DNA of 64,000 bases from Paratinospora sagittata. Its lineage: Eukaryota > Streptophyta > Magnoliopsida > Ranunculales > Menispermaceae. The stretch spans positions 33,182,741 to 33,246,740 of the forward strand of contig CM069593.1 in the NCBI GenBank assembly GCA_035771175.1, given 5' to 3'. The notes below the pieces were generated by a model that was not told the DNA's origin, made no database searches, and worked only from the letters and a program-made list of their open reading frames with translations. Shown here in pieces: positions 11,160 through 22,505 of this stretch (its first letter is position 1; every line of letters begins with the position of its first letter). A program made the position numbers and the translations under genes.

Positions 11160-11520
11160 ATCATGTTAAGGTTATCTCTGAACTTGTAAAAGAGAAAAAG
11201 GTTTATCCTCACCTGTAAGTAGGAAACCTGTTCAACCTAATCCCGTAAGAAGATAGGTGCATCCTTAACCTGTAAAAGGATAGGTTATCTCTTAACCTAT
11301 TAAGAGAAACGGTTCTTCCTTATCCCGTAAAAGGAAAATAGTTCTTCCTTATCCCGTAAAAGGAAAACGGTTTTTTCTTATCCCGTAAAAGAAACATGGG
11401 TTTTTTCTGATCCCGAAAAAAGGAAATATGGTTCATCCTTATCCCGTAAAAGGATAGGTTTACCTTTAACCTGTAAAAGGGCAGTTGTAACGGTTTGGTT
11501 CTCACCCGTAAGAGAATCAG
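11160..11520 (+). repeat. Tandem hairpin array in the leader of LTR H
   Basis: About twelve units of 27-31 bp. Each has short complementary arms around a loop close to ATCCCGTAA or ACCCGTAA, for example TCCTT/AAGGA, TTCTT/AAGAA, CTCTT/AAGAG and TTCTC/GAGAA. Arms differ from unit to unit but stay complementary. It lies downstream of the TATA box, so it would be in the RNA leader. Confidence 0.75.
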
Positions 11521-11739
11521 TTAGTGGATTAAGAAAACCCTAATCGGGAGATTAGGTAGTGGGCGTAGGCTTGGCCGAACCACTATAAATCTTAGTGTGT
11601 TTCACGTGTTGCAATTTAGTCTAAGTTTTGTTTATGGGCTAAATTCCAATACATTCATGTGTATCACTAAGTTAGTAGAAGAAAAATTTTAAATTTACCA
11701 TCACACCCAATTCAACCCCCTCTTGGGTGGACTAACATA

Positions 11740-12299
11740 AGGTTCCACATACACCTGATATTCCACATCATCAAATCTAAACACATAATTAGGTTAAAAT
11801 CTCACATATCATGTATGTATATCAAATCCAAATCCCATATATACATATCCCCAATATCAACATCAGGTCATTACATTCTCACATTCATAGCCATATATAC
11901 ATGATCAAGGTCAAAACCTCACATATATCAATTTCGTGAATGTATAATCCATTAACCATTTTAAATACATAATGTAGTGTTATCTATACTGATACATATC
12001 TAAAATAAAATGACACATAACCAACTCCCTGTACACATACTTACATTAGCAAACAACAGGCTCAGATTACTTTTCTAGAGACTTGCCCTTGCCTTTGTAA
12101 TCAATACCTGAGATAAAAAGGGAGTGGGGTGAGCTACAACAAGCTCAGTGAGTAAACTACAAATGGTACTACATATGAATTTATACAAAATCATGGCATG
12201 TAACATGTTATAAAACTCAATATGCAATTCACATGTAACATTCAATACATGATTAAAATATATTTTCCACCACTCTATACATATCATAGAATGCATAAA
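11740..12299 (-). repeat. LTR F, piece 2
   Basis: Non-coding. Contains the Tekay LTR block GAGTGGGGTGAGCTACAACAA (reverse of TTGTTGTAGCTCACTCC-type sequence in G's LTRs). It ends at ATAAA, the TSD of element G. Confidence 0.75.
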
Positions 12300-15000
12300 T
12301 GTAACACCCGTACCTTAGGATGACGTCATCATGACCTGTAGAGTACCCGTATACATGTATGTATACGTATTTTATGCTTGATGTGTGTTAGTTCAAGTGT
12401 CTTCGCATGATTTTAAGTTTTTTAATGTGTGCGTAAAGTTTCAGAATGATCGGAGACCTTTCGACGTCGAAACATGTCGAAAATAGTGTTTTTGATCAAT
12501 GAAGCTCGCTCCGTGGAGGAAAAAATTTATGTCATTGATTACATCAATTGTTGGTCTCTTAGATCTGTTGTCCGATTGAGCTGAAATTTTGATAGATTAT
12601 TCTTATCTGATAGATCTTCATTATTGATGGTGAAGATCTTGATCAGAGTTGTCTACAGTGAGGTATAAGATTCCAAACACTGCTGCTCAGATTTTCGAAT
12701 TTTCTTGCGCAATTTTGATCAAACGGTCGGATCGCACATTTCCACTGTTGGATGGAGCTAAAACTTTACCAGAACGTTGGTAACTGACTCATAAAAGTTT
12801 TAAACAGTTAAAATGTTAAATTCATAAGTCGTTGCTAGAAATTGATTGTCTAAGCGCAAGTAATTGCATCACGAAAACTATTTTTATTTATTGAAGTGTG
12901 TTTTATATAAGTGTGGGCCCAACTTGAAACTTAACTTATATTCTTAGATGATTTTTTTGCTTATTTTTACACTTTGAAAAGGGGCAAAAGAGTTGGAGAA
13001 GAGAAAAGGAGGAGAAAAGCTAGGGTATTGGGCATTCTTGCTCAAGAATCCCCCAAGGTTTGCATGTCTTCCTTATTTTCTTCCTAAAATCTCTTTAGCT
13101 TATGCATTCAAGCTTTCTTTCGACTTAGGTAATGGTATGAACCACAAATTTTAAGGGTTCTAGACCTAATGTTTGCTTGTTTGTGTTCCTTTACCCTTGT
13201 AAATGGTGTTAATGGCCTTCATTGACCTAAACCTACACCCAATGAGTGTTTTCCACACTTGAATCCGGAATTTGATGGGGTGGTGGAAGAACACATGTTG
13301 GAGTTAGGTCTTGCATGTTAGATATGTGTGATTAGAGGGTGTTGGGACCCATTAATGGTGAAACCCCCAATTTCTAGCAAGAAATTGGTAGGGTTATGTG
13401 TATTTGACCTAAACGTAAGTTATAGACTTAGGGTTTTCCATTCAAGTTGCATGTCATCTATGTTGATTAAATGGGTAAATGTGGATGATTGATGGTTCAA
13501 TTTACTGATTTTGAATGTTGAAAAACCTAGGTGTAGTGCAAATTTGGCCTAGGCCATGAATTTGAGAATTTGCCCAAATTTAGGGATTTTGACCTAGACT
13601 AAGTCAATTGATGAAATTGACATGGGGAATAGTCTAATTGACCCAAATTATGATTGAATTCATTGTATTATGATGGTTGGATCATGGGAATCAACCTTAT
13701 GCATTCGTTTTGGTTGAATGTGGTTTAATTAGATGTAAAATGGGTTGATTGAGCTATATGGGTTAGTTCATTGGTGCAACCATTTTAGAGTCTTAACTTG
13801 GCTATTCAATTGGGGTTATTCATGGTTTAATGTCGCGCATTTGGACTGATTTTAATGACGAATGAACCTATGCATATGCAAGGTTTGTGATTTATCCAAG
13901 TGTCCCAATTAAGCCAATTGGACGTTGAGGTGCATAAGAGTGTTTTGGTGACATTCTAGTACTCATATTGATTGGATTTGCATTGGCTAAGTCTGGCTAA
14001 TCATTTGTGAGTGTTTCTTACATTAGGATTCTATATATGTGGCATTGTATTATATAAAATGTTTTGCATTAATATATATGTGTTATACATGATTTAAGGT
14101 TTGATGAAATTAATTTGAGCATAATCTGGTTAGGTTAGCAATTCGGTTTTGCTCACCTAGTTGGGATTTTCTTTGAAAAATCTCGTAAGTCTAGCGGTGA
14201 TCCCCAGTTGTAGACCTTGCGGAGGATTTTATGGCTTGTGTAGATAGGATTGCCTAGACATGGTACTTGTCTTGGTGGGAAGATCCTATTAGCTACACAG
14301 CCCCAGGAATCCTATTAGAATACGAGTATTATTTGGTTGGATCGGGCCCTTAGTGTCACGAACCCAGGCCTTTGATCGCCTTTGCTTAAGAGGTGTTTAG
14401 GATTGCATTGGCATGTTTGAAAAAAATGATATGCATTGTCTTGGGTAATTACATGATGCATTATATTTGGCATGTATGTAATCTTGTATATCACCATGTT
14501 ATTTAATTTTTTTGATGATCTTGCCATGTTTTATCTAGATGCATTTAGATTGCCACTTGTAGAAAACATTCACTAGCTTGTTGTAGCTCACTCCTCATTC
14601 TTATCATTTCAGGTTTTGATAGGAAAGGGAAGGGGAAAGCTTGACTTCGGAGCATTTCTCATATTTTTGGTGATGTAGGTGCCTTTGAACATTTTTGTAT
14701 TTTGGTAAATATGTACTTAATAACACCTACTGTATTTATATGTAACACATAGATGGGATGTACTTATAGTTAGGTATGGTTGTGTATTTGATTATTGTAG
14801 ACTTAGGAAATTTTATGGTTGTCAATTTGGGAATGTAATTATCTTAATCATTTGATTATGTCCATTTAGATTGATGCTTATATGGGAATTATGTGTTCAT
14901 TAGGTTGTTTAAATTAGGCTGATGAGACGATGGGTGTATCGAGGGAGGATATACCGGGGTTCCATGCCGGTCATGACGTCACTGGTTGTGGGTCGTGACA
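12300..15000 (+). repeat. 5' LTR of G, first and complete copy
   Basis: 2701 bp. TGACGTCA occurs 21 bases from the start (12321-12328) and 19 bases from the end (14974-14981). TATATAA at 12904-12910 is followed by the site-II-like palindrome TGGGCCCA and a GA-rich tract (12990-13020) typical of the leader. It is followed at once by AAATTGG and then by a second, truncated LTR instead of the primer site. Confidence 0.88.
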
Positions 15001-17515
15001 AAATTGGCTATTGAATTGGGGTTATTCATGGTTGTTGGTCGTGAGTGTTTCTTACGTTTGAATTCTATATATGTGGCATTGTATTATATAAAATGTTTTG
15101 CATTAATATATATGTTTTATGCATGATTTAATGTTTCATGAAATGAATTTGAGCATAGTCTGGTTGGGTTAGCAATTGATTTTGGTCTCCTAGTTGGGAT
15201 TTTCTTTGGAAAATCTCATAAGTCTAGCGGTAATGCCAAGTTGTGGACCTTGTAGCAGATTTTATGGCTTGTGCAGATAGGATCACCTAGACATAGTATT
15301 TGTTTTGGTGGGCTAATCCCGTTAGCTATTGTTACACGCAAACCCGCAAGCATTCGGTGCTAAGTTATAATATAGTCCAATAAGATATCGAGTATCGTCC
15401 TCAGAGATTATTACTATACTATCGATCACGTTTTAACCATAATTTTATCTAGACAATCGAAATCGAATGATTGAGTAATTAAAACAGCAATTAAAACAAT
15501 TAACTATTAACTAACAATGTAAATCAGATAGGAAATCAATGGTAGAATGGACTAGAGGTTCGATGTCACCTCACTATCAACTATGCCTTTATATCTAATT
15601 TTATCATTAAATCAGTTGTTCGCTTATAAGTCGGAAATCCTAACATTTCTAATTCCCTCTTTTGAATCAAAACTAGAGCATGTTAATGTCGCCTTGGCTT
15701 AACTTTTTCAATGAAAACCTAAGACGACAACAACTCATTAAGTTCTATGATTTTCACCTGACTTCAAAGGTTCTCAATCTCCTTGTGAGTCTAACGATTG
15801 CCTAGGTTATATTTCCGAATTTCCAACCCAAGGTACCATTTTTTGGAGCATCTACCTCAAATCTATGATCATCTAATCCGTGGCCAATGGATCAAAAACA
15901 TTACACTCAAAGAAATATAAATAAACTATATAAACTTTATTAACAATAATTAAACCATAAAACTAGACATAGTATCAATCTTGGATCAATCTACACCTCT
16001 AGAAAGAGGCTTTAGTTCATAACTAAAGACATAAAAACATTAAACAACGGTTTGAACGGTTTGAACATGAATAAGAACAATGGAAAACAAACTAGAATGT
16101 TGTAGAGATTGTGAATAGTCTTAAATGTAGATCTTTCTCTCCACTTCGCTCCAGCCGTAATCCTCTTCTTTTTCACTCTATGATCCTTTAGAAACCCTAA
16201 ATAATGGTATATATTGAGCCATAAGTCCATAGGAAGTCATCCAAGAGAAGTCCAAGTCGAATTAAGAAAGTTTGCAACAAAATTAGAAAGTTTCTATTTT
16301 CAATCGCACATCCGCTTTCTTCCTCACCATTTTTCTCCTTATTTCAAGTAAGGAATCCATAAAAACAAACCACGTCCAATTTGGAGTAAAATTGAGAAAG
16401 TTATGGTCGAAATACAAATTTGCGCAATTTGGCTTTAACGCAGTGCCACGGAGCTCAGTTTGTGTATTTTATGCATTTTTCTTCCTTTTTCCTCTATCTC
16501 TCACACCTTCTTGCACATGTATCTTCATTCAAACATCTTGTACTTTGTTTCCATCATCCAAACTCACATTCACACCATTTAAACACCAACAAAACAAAGC
16601 AAATCTAATTAGTAACACACTTAGATAATCAAATCTATCAACTTATAGAATTAAAAACTGAAATAAAGCATATTATACCAAAATGTGACTAAACTAACAA
16701 ATAGATCAAAACTGAGACAAACTAACCAAACTAGTGCCTAAATCATACTAAAACTTATCTAAAATAGGCTCCAAAACGTATCTAAATATACAACTCAACA
16801 GCTATACAACCCCAGGAATCCTATTAAAATAGAGTATTGTTTGGTTGGATCGGGTGCTTAGTGTCGCAAACCCAGGCCTTTGATAGCCCTTGCTCAGGAG
16901 GTGTTTAGGATTGCATTCGCATGTTTGGATAAAAATGATATGCATTGTCTTGGGTATTGACATGATGCATTATATTTGGCATGTATGTAATCTTGTATAT
17001 CACCATGTTATTTAAATTGTTTTGATGATCTTGCCATGTTTTATCTAGATGCATGTATATTGTCATTTGTAGAAAACATTCACTGAGCTTGTTGTAGCTT
17101 ACTCCTCATTCTTAAAATTTCAGGTTCTGATAGGAAAGGGAAGGGGAAAGCTTGACTGCGGAGCATTTCTCGTATTTTTGGTGATGTAGGTGTCTTTTTA
17201 CATTTTTGTATTTTGATAAATATGTATTTAATAACACCTATTGTATTTATACTTAACACATAGATGGAATCTACTTATGGTTAGGTATGCTTTTGTATAT
17301 TTGATTATTGTGGACTTCTGAAATTTTTTGGTTGTCAATTTGAGAATGTAATTATCTTAATAATTTGATTATGTCCATTTAAATTGAGGCTTATATGGGA
17401 ATCATGTGTTCATTAGGTTGTTTAAATTAAGCTGACGGGAAGTCGGGTGTATCGAGGGAGGATATACCTGCGAGTTTCGTGCAGGTCATGACGTCACTAA
17501 TTGTGGGTCGTGACA
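15001..17515 (+). repeat. 5' LTR of G, second truncated copy
   Basis: Starts at a point matching about 13796 of the first copy (TTGGCTATT...AATTGGGGTTATTCATGG), lacks the promoter half, has a further deletion of about 160 bp, and ends GTGGGTCGTGACA at 17515 just before the primer site. A solo LTR (15330-16800) interrupts it. TGACGTCA is at 17489-17496. Confidence 0.85.
15330..16800. mobile_element. Solo LTR inside G's second LTR copy
   Basis: 1471 bp, TGTTACACGC...AACTCAACA, bounded by GCTAT at 15325-15329 and 16801-16805. Removing it and one GCTAT restores the LTR text seen at 14290 (TTAGCTA-CACA). No coding sequence and no primer site are visible, so it is most likely a solo LTR. I cannot name the family. 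Confidence 0.8.
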
Positions 17516-17519
17516 ACTT

Positions 17520-17531
17520 TGGTATCAGAGC
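17520..17531 (+). other. Primer binding site of G
   Basis: TGGTATCAGAGC, complementary to initiator-Met tRNA, four bases after the LTR end. Confidence 0.9.
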
Positions 17532-17838
17532 GAGTGTTTAGGCTTAACAACCTTAAAGATAATAAAAGACTTATATGATATTATGTTTGTTTTTATGGGT
17601 ATGATTATGGGTAGTTATCTTAAGGATAACAACTCTCATGAATTGTGATTCTGATGAGCTTTCCCTTGTTTGTGGGCTTAAAAACCTTAAAGATAATAAA
17701 AGACTTATATGATATTATGTTTGTTTTTATAGGTATGATTATGGGTAGTTATCTTAGGAATAAAAATTCTTATGGATTGTGATTCTGATGAGCTTTCCCT
17801 TATTTCAGATTTACAAGAAAGGAAATACAGAGTCAACC

Positions 17839-18970
17839 ATGGACCTGGATAAGAGATTTTGGCAAATTGAGGCCATACTTGTAGCTCAGACCCAGATACA
17901 GTAGCAACAGACTCAGATTTTAACACTACTTGCCCAGGTTCAGGGCAATAGGCAGCCATAGCAGGGTGTTTCGGTTGCAGGGGAGCACAGCATTGTTGGC
18001 ATGGCTGTGGGAGATAGGGCTAGACCAGCTGCAGTTCAAGCTGAGGCCCAGGTTGAAACTGTAAGGATTCCAGAGCAGAGATATGATGTCATGAAGCCCT
18101 TCAGGATCAGAGGCCCGACAGAGTTTTGGGGACGCCTCTGTATTGAGACAGCTGAGAGATGGCTCAGAAGGATGGAGATTATCTTCAGTGATATGCATGC
18201 TTCTGAGGCCGACAGGGTGAGGTTGGCCAGATTCAAGCTCGTCGATAAGGCTGGTGATTGGTGGAGGAGACTGGACCGCATGGTTGACGAGATCCAGACT
18301 TGGACCAGGTTTAAAGAGTTATTCCATGAGGAGTTCTACCTAAGGTCTGAGCGAGACCAAAGACGGATCGAGTTCATGCACTTGACCCAAGGTAATCGGT
18401 CAGTGAGGGAGTATGAGCAGGAGTTTAACAGTTTGGCACTTTTTACTTCTGAGATGGTGTCGACTGATTACCTTCGCATGCAGTGATACGAGATGGGTTT
18501 CGTGACCATATTCGTCAGGGTTTGTCACTCGCTGCCGTGCAGAATTACGCTCAGGCGATGATGCAAGCCTCTGATTTTGAGACTGTAGAGGCTCACTCTC
18601 GGATGAGGACATCAGTCACAGTTCAAGCACCTGCAGCTTCATCAGTTCAAACACAGCGACTTGGGTCAGAAATTCACTATTTTAGTGTAGGAGGAGCTGA
18701 CGTAACAACAGGCAGAGTTTTAGAAGCAGTGGATATGAGGCGTCTGTAGCCTCCGCTCCAGTAACTTTGACACCACCAACTGTAGGCCAGAGTGTTCAGA
18801 TTTCGGGGCGACCCTAACAGCAGTGCTCAACGAGATATAGTAGACAACAGACAAATGGGGTAGAGTCGCAGGTTGTGTTTTCAGCACCGAGGGCACCGAG
18901 CCCGATAGTCTGTTTTGAGTGTGGGGCTCAGAGGCTCATGAGGAATCAGTGTCCTCGTAGGGCGTCTGCT
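17839..18970 (+). pseudogene. Chromovirus G gag
   Basis: Likely start is the ATG at 17839 (MDLDKRFWQIEAILVAQTQI), in frame with the long stretch from 18001. Two in-frame TAG codons lie before 18001. Residues around 18121-18480 form the retrotransposon gag core (WLRRMEIIF...DWWRRLDRM...LFHEEFY...REYEQEFNSL). A frameshift at about 18480 moves the frame; it continues to 18749. The nucleocapsid zinc knuckle at 18911-18952 has the spacing C-X2-C-X4-x-X4-C but Leu (CTC) replaces the zinc-binding His. The protein would form particles and bind RNA. This copy is dead. Confidence 0.85.
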
Positions 18971-19084
18971 ACCTAGCTCAGTCCTATGCCAGTTGTTACT
19001 AGGGAGTAGGCCAGAGCTATTACTCAGGTAAATCCAGAGGCCAACAAACAGTTAATTGAAAGTACAATCAACATTTGTAATTCT

Positions 19085-19384
19085 ATGATGTATGTCTTGG
19101 TTGATGTTGGCTCTACTCTATCATTTATTTCTGGTAGTGTGGTAGATAGATTAAGATTATCTCCTGTTAGGACTAGTACTCCGTTTATCTTGAGTACGGC
19201 GGTCGGTGAAAGGATTTACCCTAGCATGGCATGTGTGGGATGCATTGTTAGATTAAAGGACCATGAGATGACTGTTGACCTTAGAGTCTTAGAGTTCCTT
19301 GAGTTCGATGCCATATTGGGTACGGATTGGTTGGCAACATATCACGCTCAAATTTATTGTTTCGGCAAGAGGGTTGTCTTTTAG
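19085..19384 (+). pseudogene. Chromovirus G aspartic protease
   Basis: About 100 residues with the flap and fold of retroviral-type proteases: VLVDVGSTLSFIS (catalytic Asp at 19102-19104, but Val in place of Ser/Thr in the D-S/T-G triad) and FDAILGTDWL downstream. The enzyme normally cuts the gag-pol polyprotein. It ends in TAG at 19382-19384 and the next pol frame begins after it. Confidence 0.85.
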
Positions 19385-19402
19385 ATACCTGGACAGCCAG
19401 TC

Positions 19403-20973
19403 TTGGTTTTTCAAGGCAGGACTGTATCTAGACCACCTACCCAGGGTAGATTAGCCACTAATGTTGAGGTTCCTATGATGGCCAATTTGAGGTCAGTCGA
19501 TGATGTGGGACAGGGTGTTCAACTAGCAGATATTCCTGTGGTCTATCAGTATCCAGAGGTTTTTCCTGATGAGTTACCTGGCTCATCGTCTAAGCGAGAG
19601 GTAGACTTCATTATTGAGCTGATGCTTAAGACAAAACCCATTTTCATTCCACCGTATCGCATGGCACCGAAAGAGTTGAATGAACTCAGAGCCCAGCTAG
19701 ATGAGCTGATGGGCAAGGGGTTCATTTCCCCTAGTATGTCAACTTGGGGAGCACCTGTGTTGTTCGTCAAGAAGAAAGACATAAGTCTTAGATTGTGCAT
19801 AGACTACCGTCAGCTGAAGAAGGTGACTGTGAAGAACAAGTATCCTCTTCCACGCATCGATGACTTGTTTGACCAACTGATTGGGGCCCATCTTTTTTCG
19901 AAGATAGACTTGAGGTCTGGGTATTAGCAGTTGAGGATGAGGGATGATGATGTACCAAAGACTTCTTTACGGACGAAGTATGGACATTATGAGTTCTTGG
20001 TGATGCCCTTCGGGTTGACTAATGCACCAGCTATGTTCATGGATCTGATACAGAGGGTATTCAGACCGTATATTGACCAGTTCATTATAGTGTTCATTGA
20101 TGATATCCTAGTCTATTCTAAGACTAAAGAGGATCATGAAGGTCATCTTAGAGTTACATTGCAGACATTGTTGGAGCATAGGTTGTATGCCAAGCTTAGC
20201 AAGTATGATTTCTGGATGACCGAGGTGAAATTCTTGGGTCATGTGGTTAATGCGGAAGGTATCTCAGTTGATTTTGCTAAAGTCAAGGCAATCATTGGTT
20301 GGCCAAGACCTACCACAGTGACAGAGATTCGTAATTTTCTGGGTTTGGCTGGCTATTACAAGAAGTTCGTGAAGGACTTTTCCACCATAACCGCACCGAT
20401 GATTAAGCTAACTCGTACACATGGATGGATGCCTATGAGAAAACTTTTAGTGAGTTGAAACAAAAGTTGACTATAGCTCCAGTGTTGATTCTTTCAGAGC
20501 ATGGGAAAGAGTTGGTAATTTTTACAGATGCATCACTCTTGGGTCTAGGATGTGTGTTGATGCAAGAGGGTAGAGTGGTGGCATATGCATTTAGGCAGCT
20601 TAAAGTGCATGAGCACAATTACCTTGTGCATGATTTAGAGCTGGTAATTACAGTGTTTGCACTGAAGCTATGGAGGCATTACCTTTATGGTGAGAGGTTC
20701 ACTTTGTATTCTGATCATAAGAGTTTGAAGTATTTCTTTGATCAGAAGGAACTAAATATGCGGCAGAGGAGATGGCTTGAGTTGCTTAAGGATTATGATT
20801 TCTCTTTGGAGTATCATCCTGGTAAAGCTAATGTTGTGGCTAACGCATTGAGTCGGAAGCGAGCAGATACTCGAGTAGATGTTGTCCAGATGGCCCAACA
20901 ATGGCATTTACTTGAGAGAGTGACAATGATGAGTATATGCTTGGACATACCACGTAGTGAGATATGTGCTTAG
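19403..20973 (+). pseudogene. Chromovirus G reverse transcriptase and RNase H
   Basis: [42 protein letters not shown], then a TAG at 19925-19927 where the family has His or Gln. After that come [15 protein letters not shown] and the catalytic FIDD (20093-20104). A frameshift lies near 20425-20458 between the RT connection and RNase H. RNase [27 protein letters not shown], and the end [10 protein letters not shown]...NVVANALSR. The domain copies element RNA into DNA in the cytoplasm. The RNase H frame closes at TAG 20971-20973. Confidence 0.92.
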
Positions 20974-22416
20974 ATGCACGTGCAGCTTGTTGATACCCAT
21001 ATTCATAGGGTTAAGGATCTACAAGAACATAGTCCAAATTTTGATATGTATTGTAGACATGCAGACAGTTCTGACCTGGCCGATTGGCATAGAGGGTCAG
21101 ATGATGTCTTGCGTTTTAGAGGGAGATTATGGATCCCATATGATGTTGAGTTGCAGACTGAGTTGCTTCAGGAGGCACACAGATCTTAGTATACTATTCA
21201 TCTAGGGGATACCAAGATGTATCACAACATGAAAAGGTTTGTGTGGTGGCATGGGATGAAGAAGAGTATAACTGAGTATGTGCAGAGATGTGAGGTGTGC
21301 CAGCAGGTTAAGGTTGAACACCAGAAGCCTAGAGGTCAGATGCAGCCATTTCCCATACCTGAGTGGAAATGGGAGCACATTATAATGGATTTCATAATGG
21401 GATTGTCGATGTCTCAAGACAGATTTGATGTCATTTGGGTTATGGTCGATAGATTGACCAAGAGTGCACACTTCCTCCTTATGAGCGCCAGAGACTCTGT
21501 GGATAGATTAAGTAGATTATATGTGAGAAAGATCGTGAGATTGCATGGGACACCCGTGTCGATCGTATCTGATAGAGATCCACGGTTTACATCGAGCTTT
21601 TAGCAGGCTTTGCAGACTCGATTTGGGATCCGTCTCTGACTCAGTACAGCATTTCACCATCAGACAGATGGTCAGACCGAGAGAGTGATTCGGATGCTGG
21701 AGGACATGCTCAGGTCTTGCATTTTAGAGTTTGGTGGGGGATGGGGTAAGCATTTGCCCTTATGTGAGTATTCTTACAATAACAGTTATCAGGCGAGCAT
21801 CGGTATGACACCGTATGAGGCTTTGTATGGAAGACCCTGTAAATCACCAGCTTGTTTATATGAGGTGGGCGATACACAGCTATGGGCTCCTAATACAGTT
21901 GTTGAGCAGACGAAAAAGATCAAGCTGATTCGGCAAAGGTTGAAATCAGCTCAGAATAGGCAAAAGAGTTATTATGATAACCGACATCGGTCGTTAGAGT
22001 TTGCCATGAACCTAGTTTTGCTTAAGGTCTCATTGCGAAAAGGTCAGATGAGGTTCAGCATTAGAAGGAAACTTGCCCCTAGGTTTATTGGACCATTCTC
22101 AATTGTTGAGAGGATTGGACCGGTTGCTTACAGGTTGGCTCTACCTTCTCAGCTCGAGGGTGCTCATGATGTATTCCATGTATCGATGCTGAGGAAGTAT
22201 AATGATGATCTATTGAAGAAATCTTTTCCTGATTCAACTCATGTGCTTGATGTGAATCATCTGCAAGTTGGGGAGGACACGACTTACGACGAGTTTCCGA
22301 TCCAGATTGTGGTTCGTCGGGTTCAAAAATTGAGGAATAAGAATATCCCACTTGTGCGAGTCAAATGGCAATTCCACAATAACGAAGAGCAAACCTGGGA
22401 GAGTGAGGACAGATGA
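20974..22416 (+). pseudogene. Chromovirus G integrase with chromodomain
   Basis: Same frame as RNase H with stops at 20971, 21187, 21601 and about 21638. HHCC zinc-binding region: EAHRS-stop-YTIHLGDTKMYHN...CEVCQQVK. Core DDE residues can be placed: Asp in IIMDFIMGLS, Asp in VSDRDPRFTS, Glu in HQTDGQTERV. The GPY/F-type region (KLAPRFIGPFSIVERIGPVAYRL) and HDVFHVSMLRKY follow. The chromodomain spans about 22260-22430 (EFPIQIV...VRVKWQ...EEQTWE). A one-base shift makes a premature TGA at 22414-22416, removing the last dozen residues. Chromodomains in this clade steer insertion toward heterochromatin. Confidence 0.92.
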
Positions 22417-22494
22417 CGGAGCAGTTCCTTGATCTTTTTACCGACTGAGGTTAGTTCTCTTGATTTAATTTTTGAGAAAACAAATATTCCTAAG

Positions 22495-22504
22495 TTGGGG
22501 AGAA
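22495..22504 (+). other. Polypurine tract of G
   Basis: TTGGGGAGAA immediately before the 3' LTR start at 22506, the expected plus-strand primer position. Confidence 0.75.
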
Positions 22505-22505
22505 T

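Larger units (their letters stand above)
8949..11733 (+). repeat. Solo LTR H (SIRE-like Copia), edges approximate
   Basis: About 2.8 kb with every hallmark of the window's SIRE LTRs, in plus orientation. The dyad array is at 9543-10121, TATAAATA at 10415-10422, and a long hairpin tandem array at 11160-11520. The leader block CCCTAATC-GGGA-GATTAGG and CGGCCGAACCACTATAAATC-type end is near 11538-11590, and the LTR end reads CCCCCTCTTGGG. AACATA at 8943-8948 and 11734-11739 may be the TSD, but the termini this implies are not TG...CA, so the edges could be off by some bases. No internal region is attached. Confidence 0.7.

Noticed and set aside
11160..11520. CRISPR-like regular repeats
   Set aside because: Units are 27-31 bp with no unique spacers; they are tandem hairpins in an LTR leader of a plant element.
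16392..16628. Small Cys/Phe-rich protein gene
   Set aside because: Lies wholly inside a solo LTR, overlaps a second frame of similar length, and has no support beyond being open.
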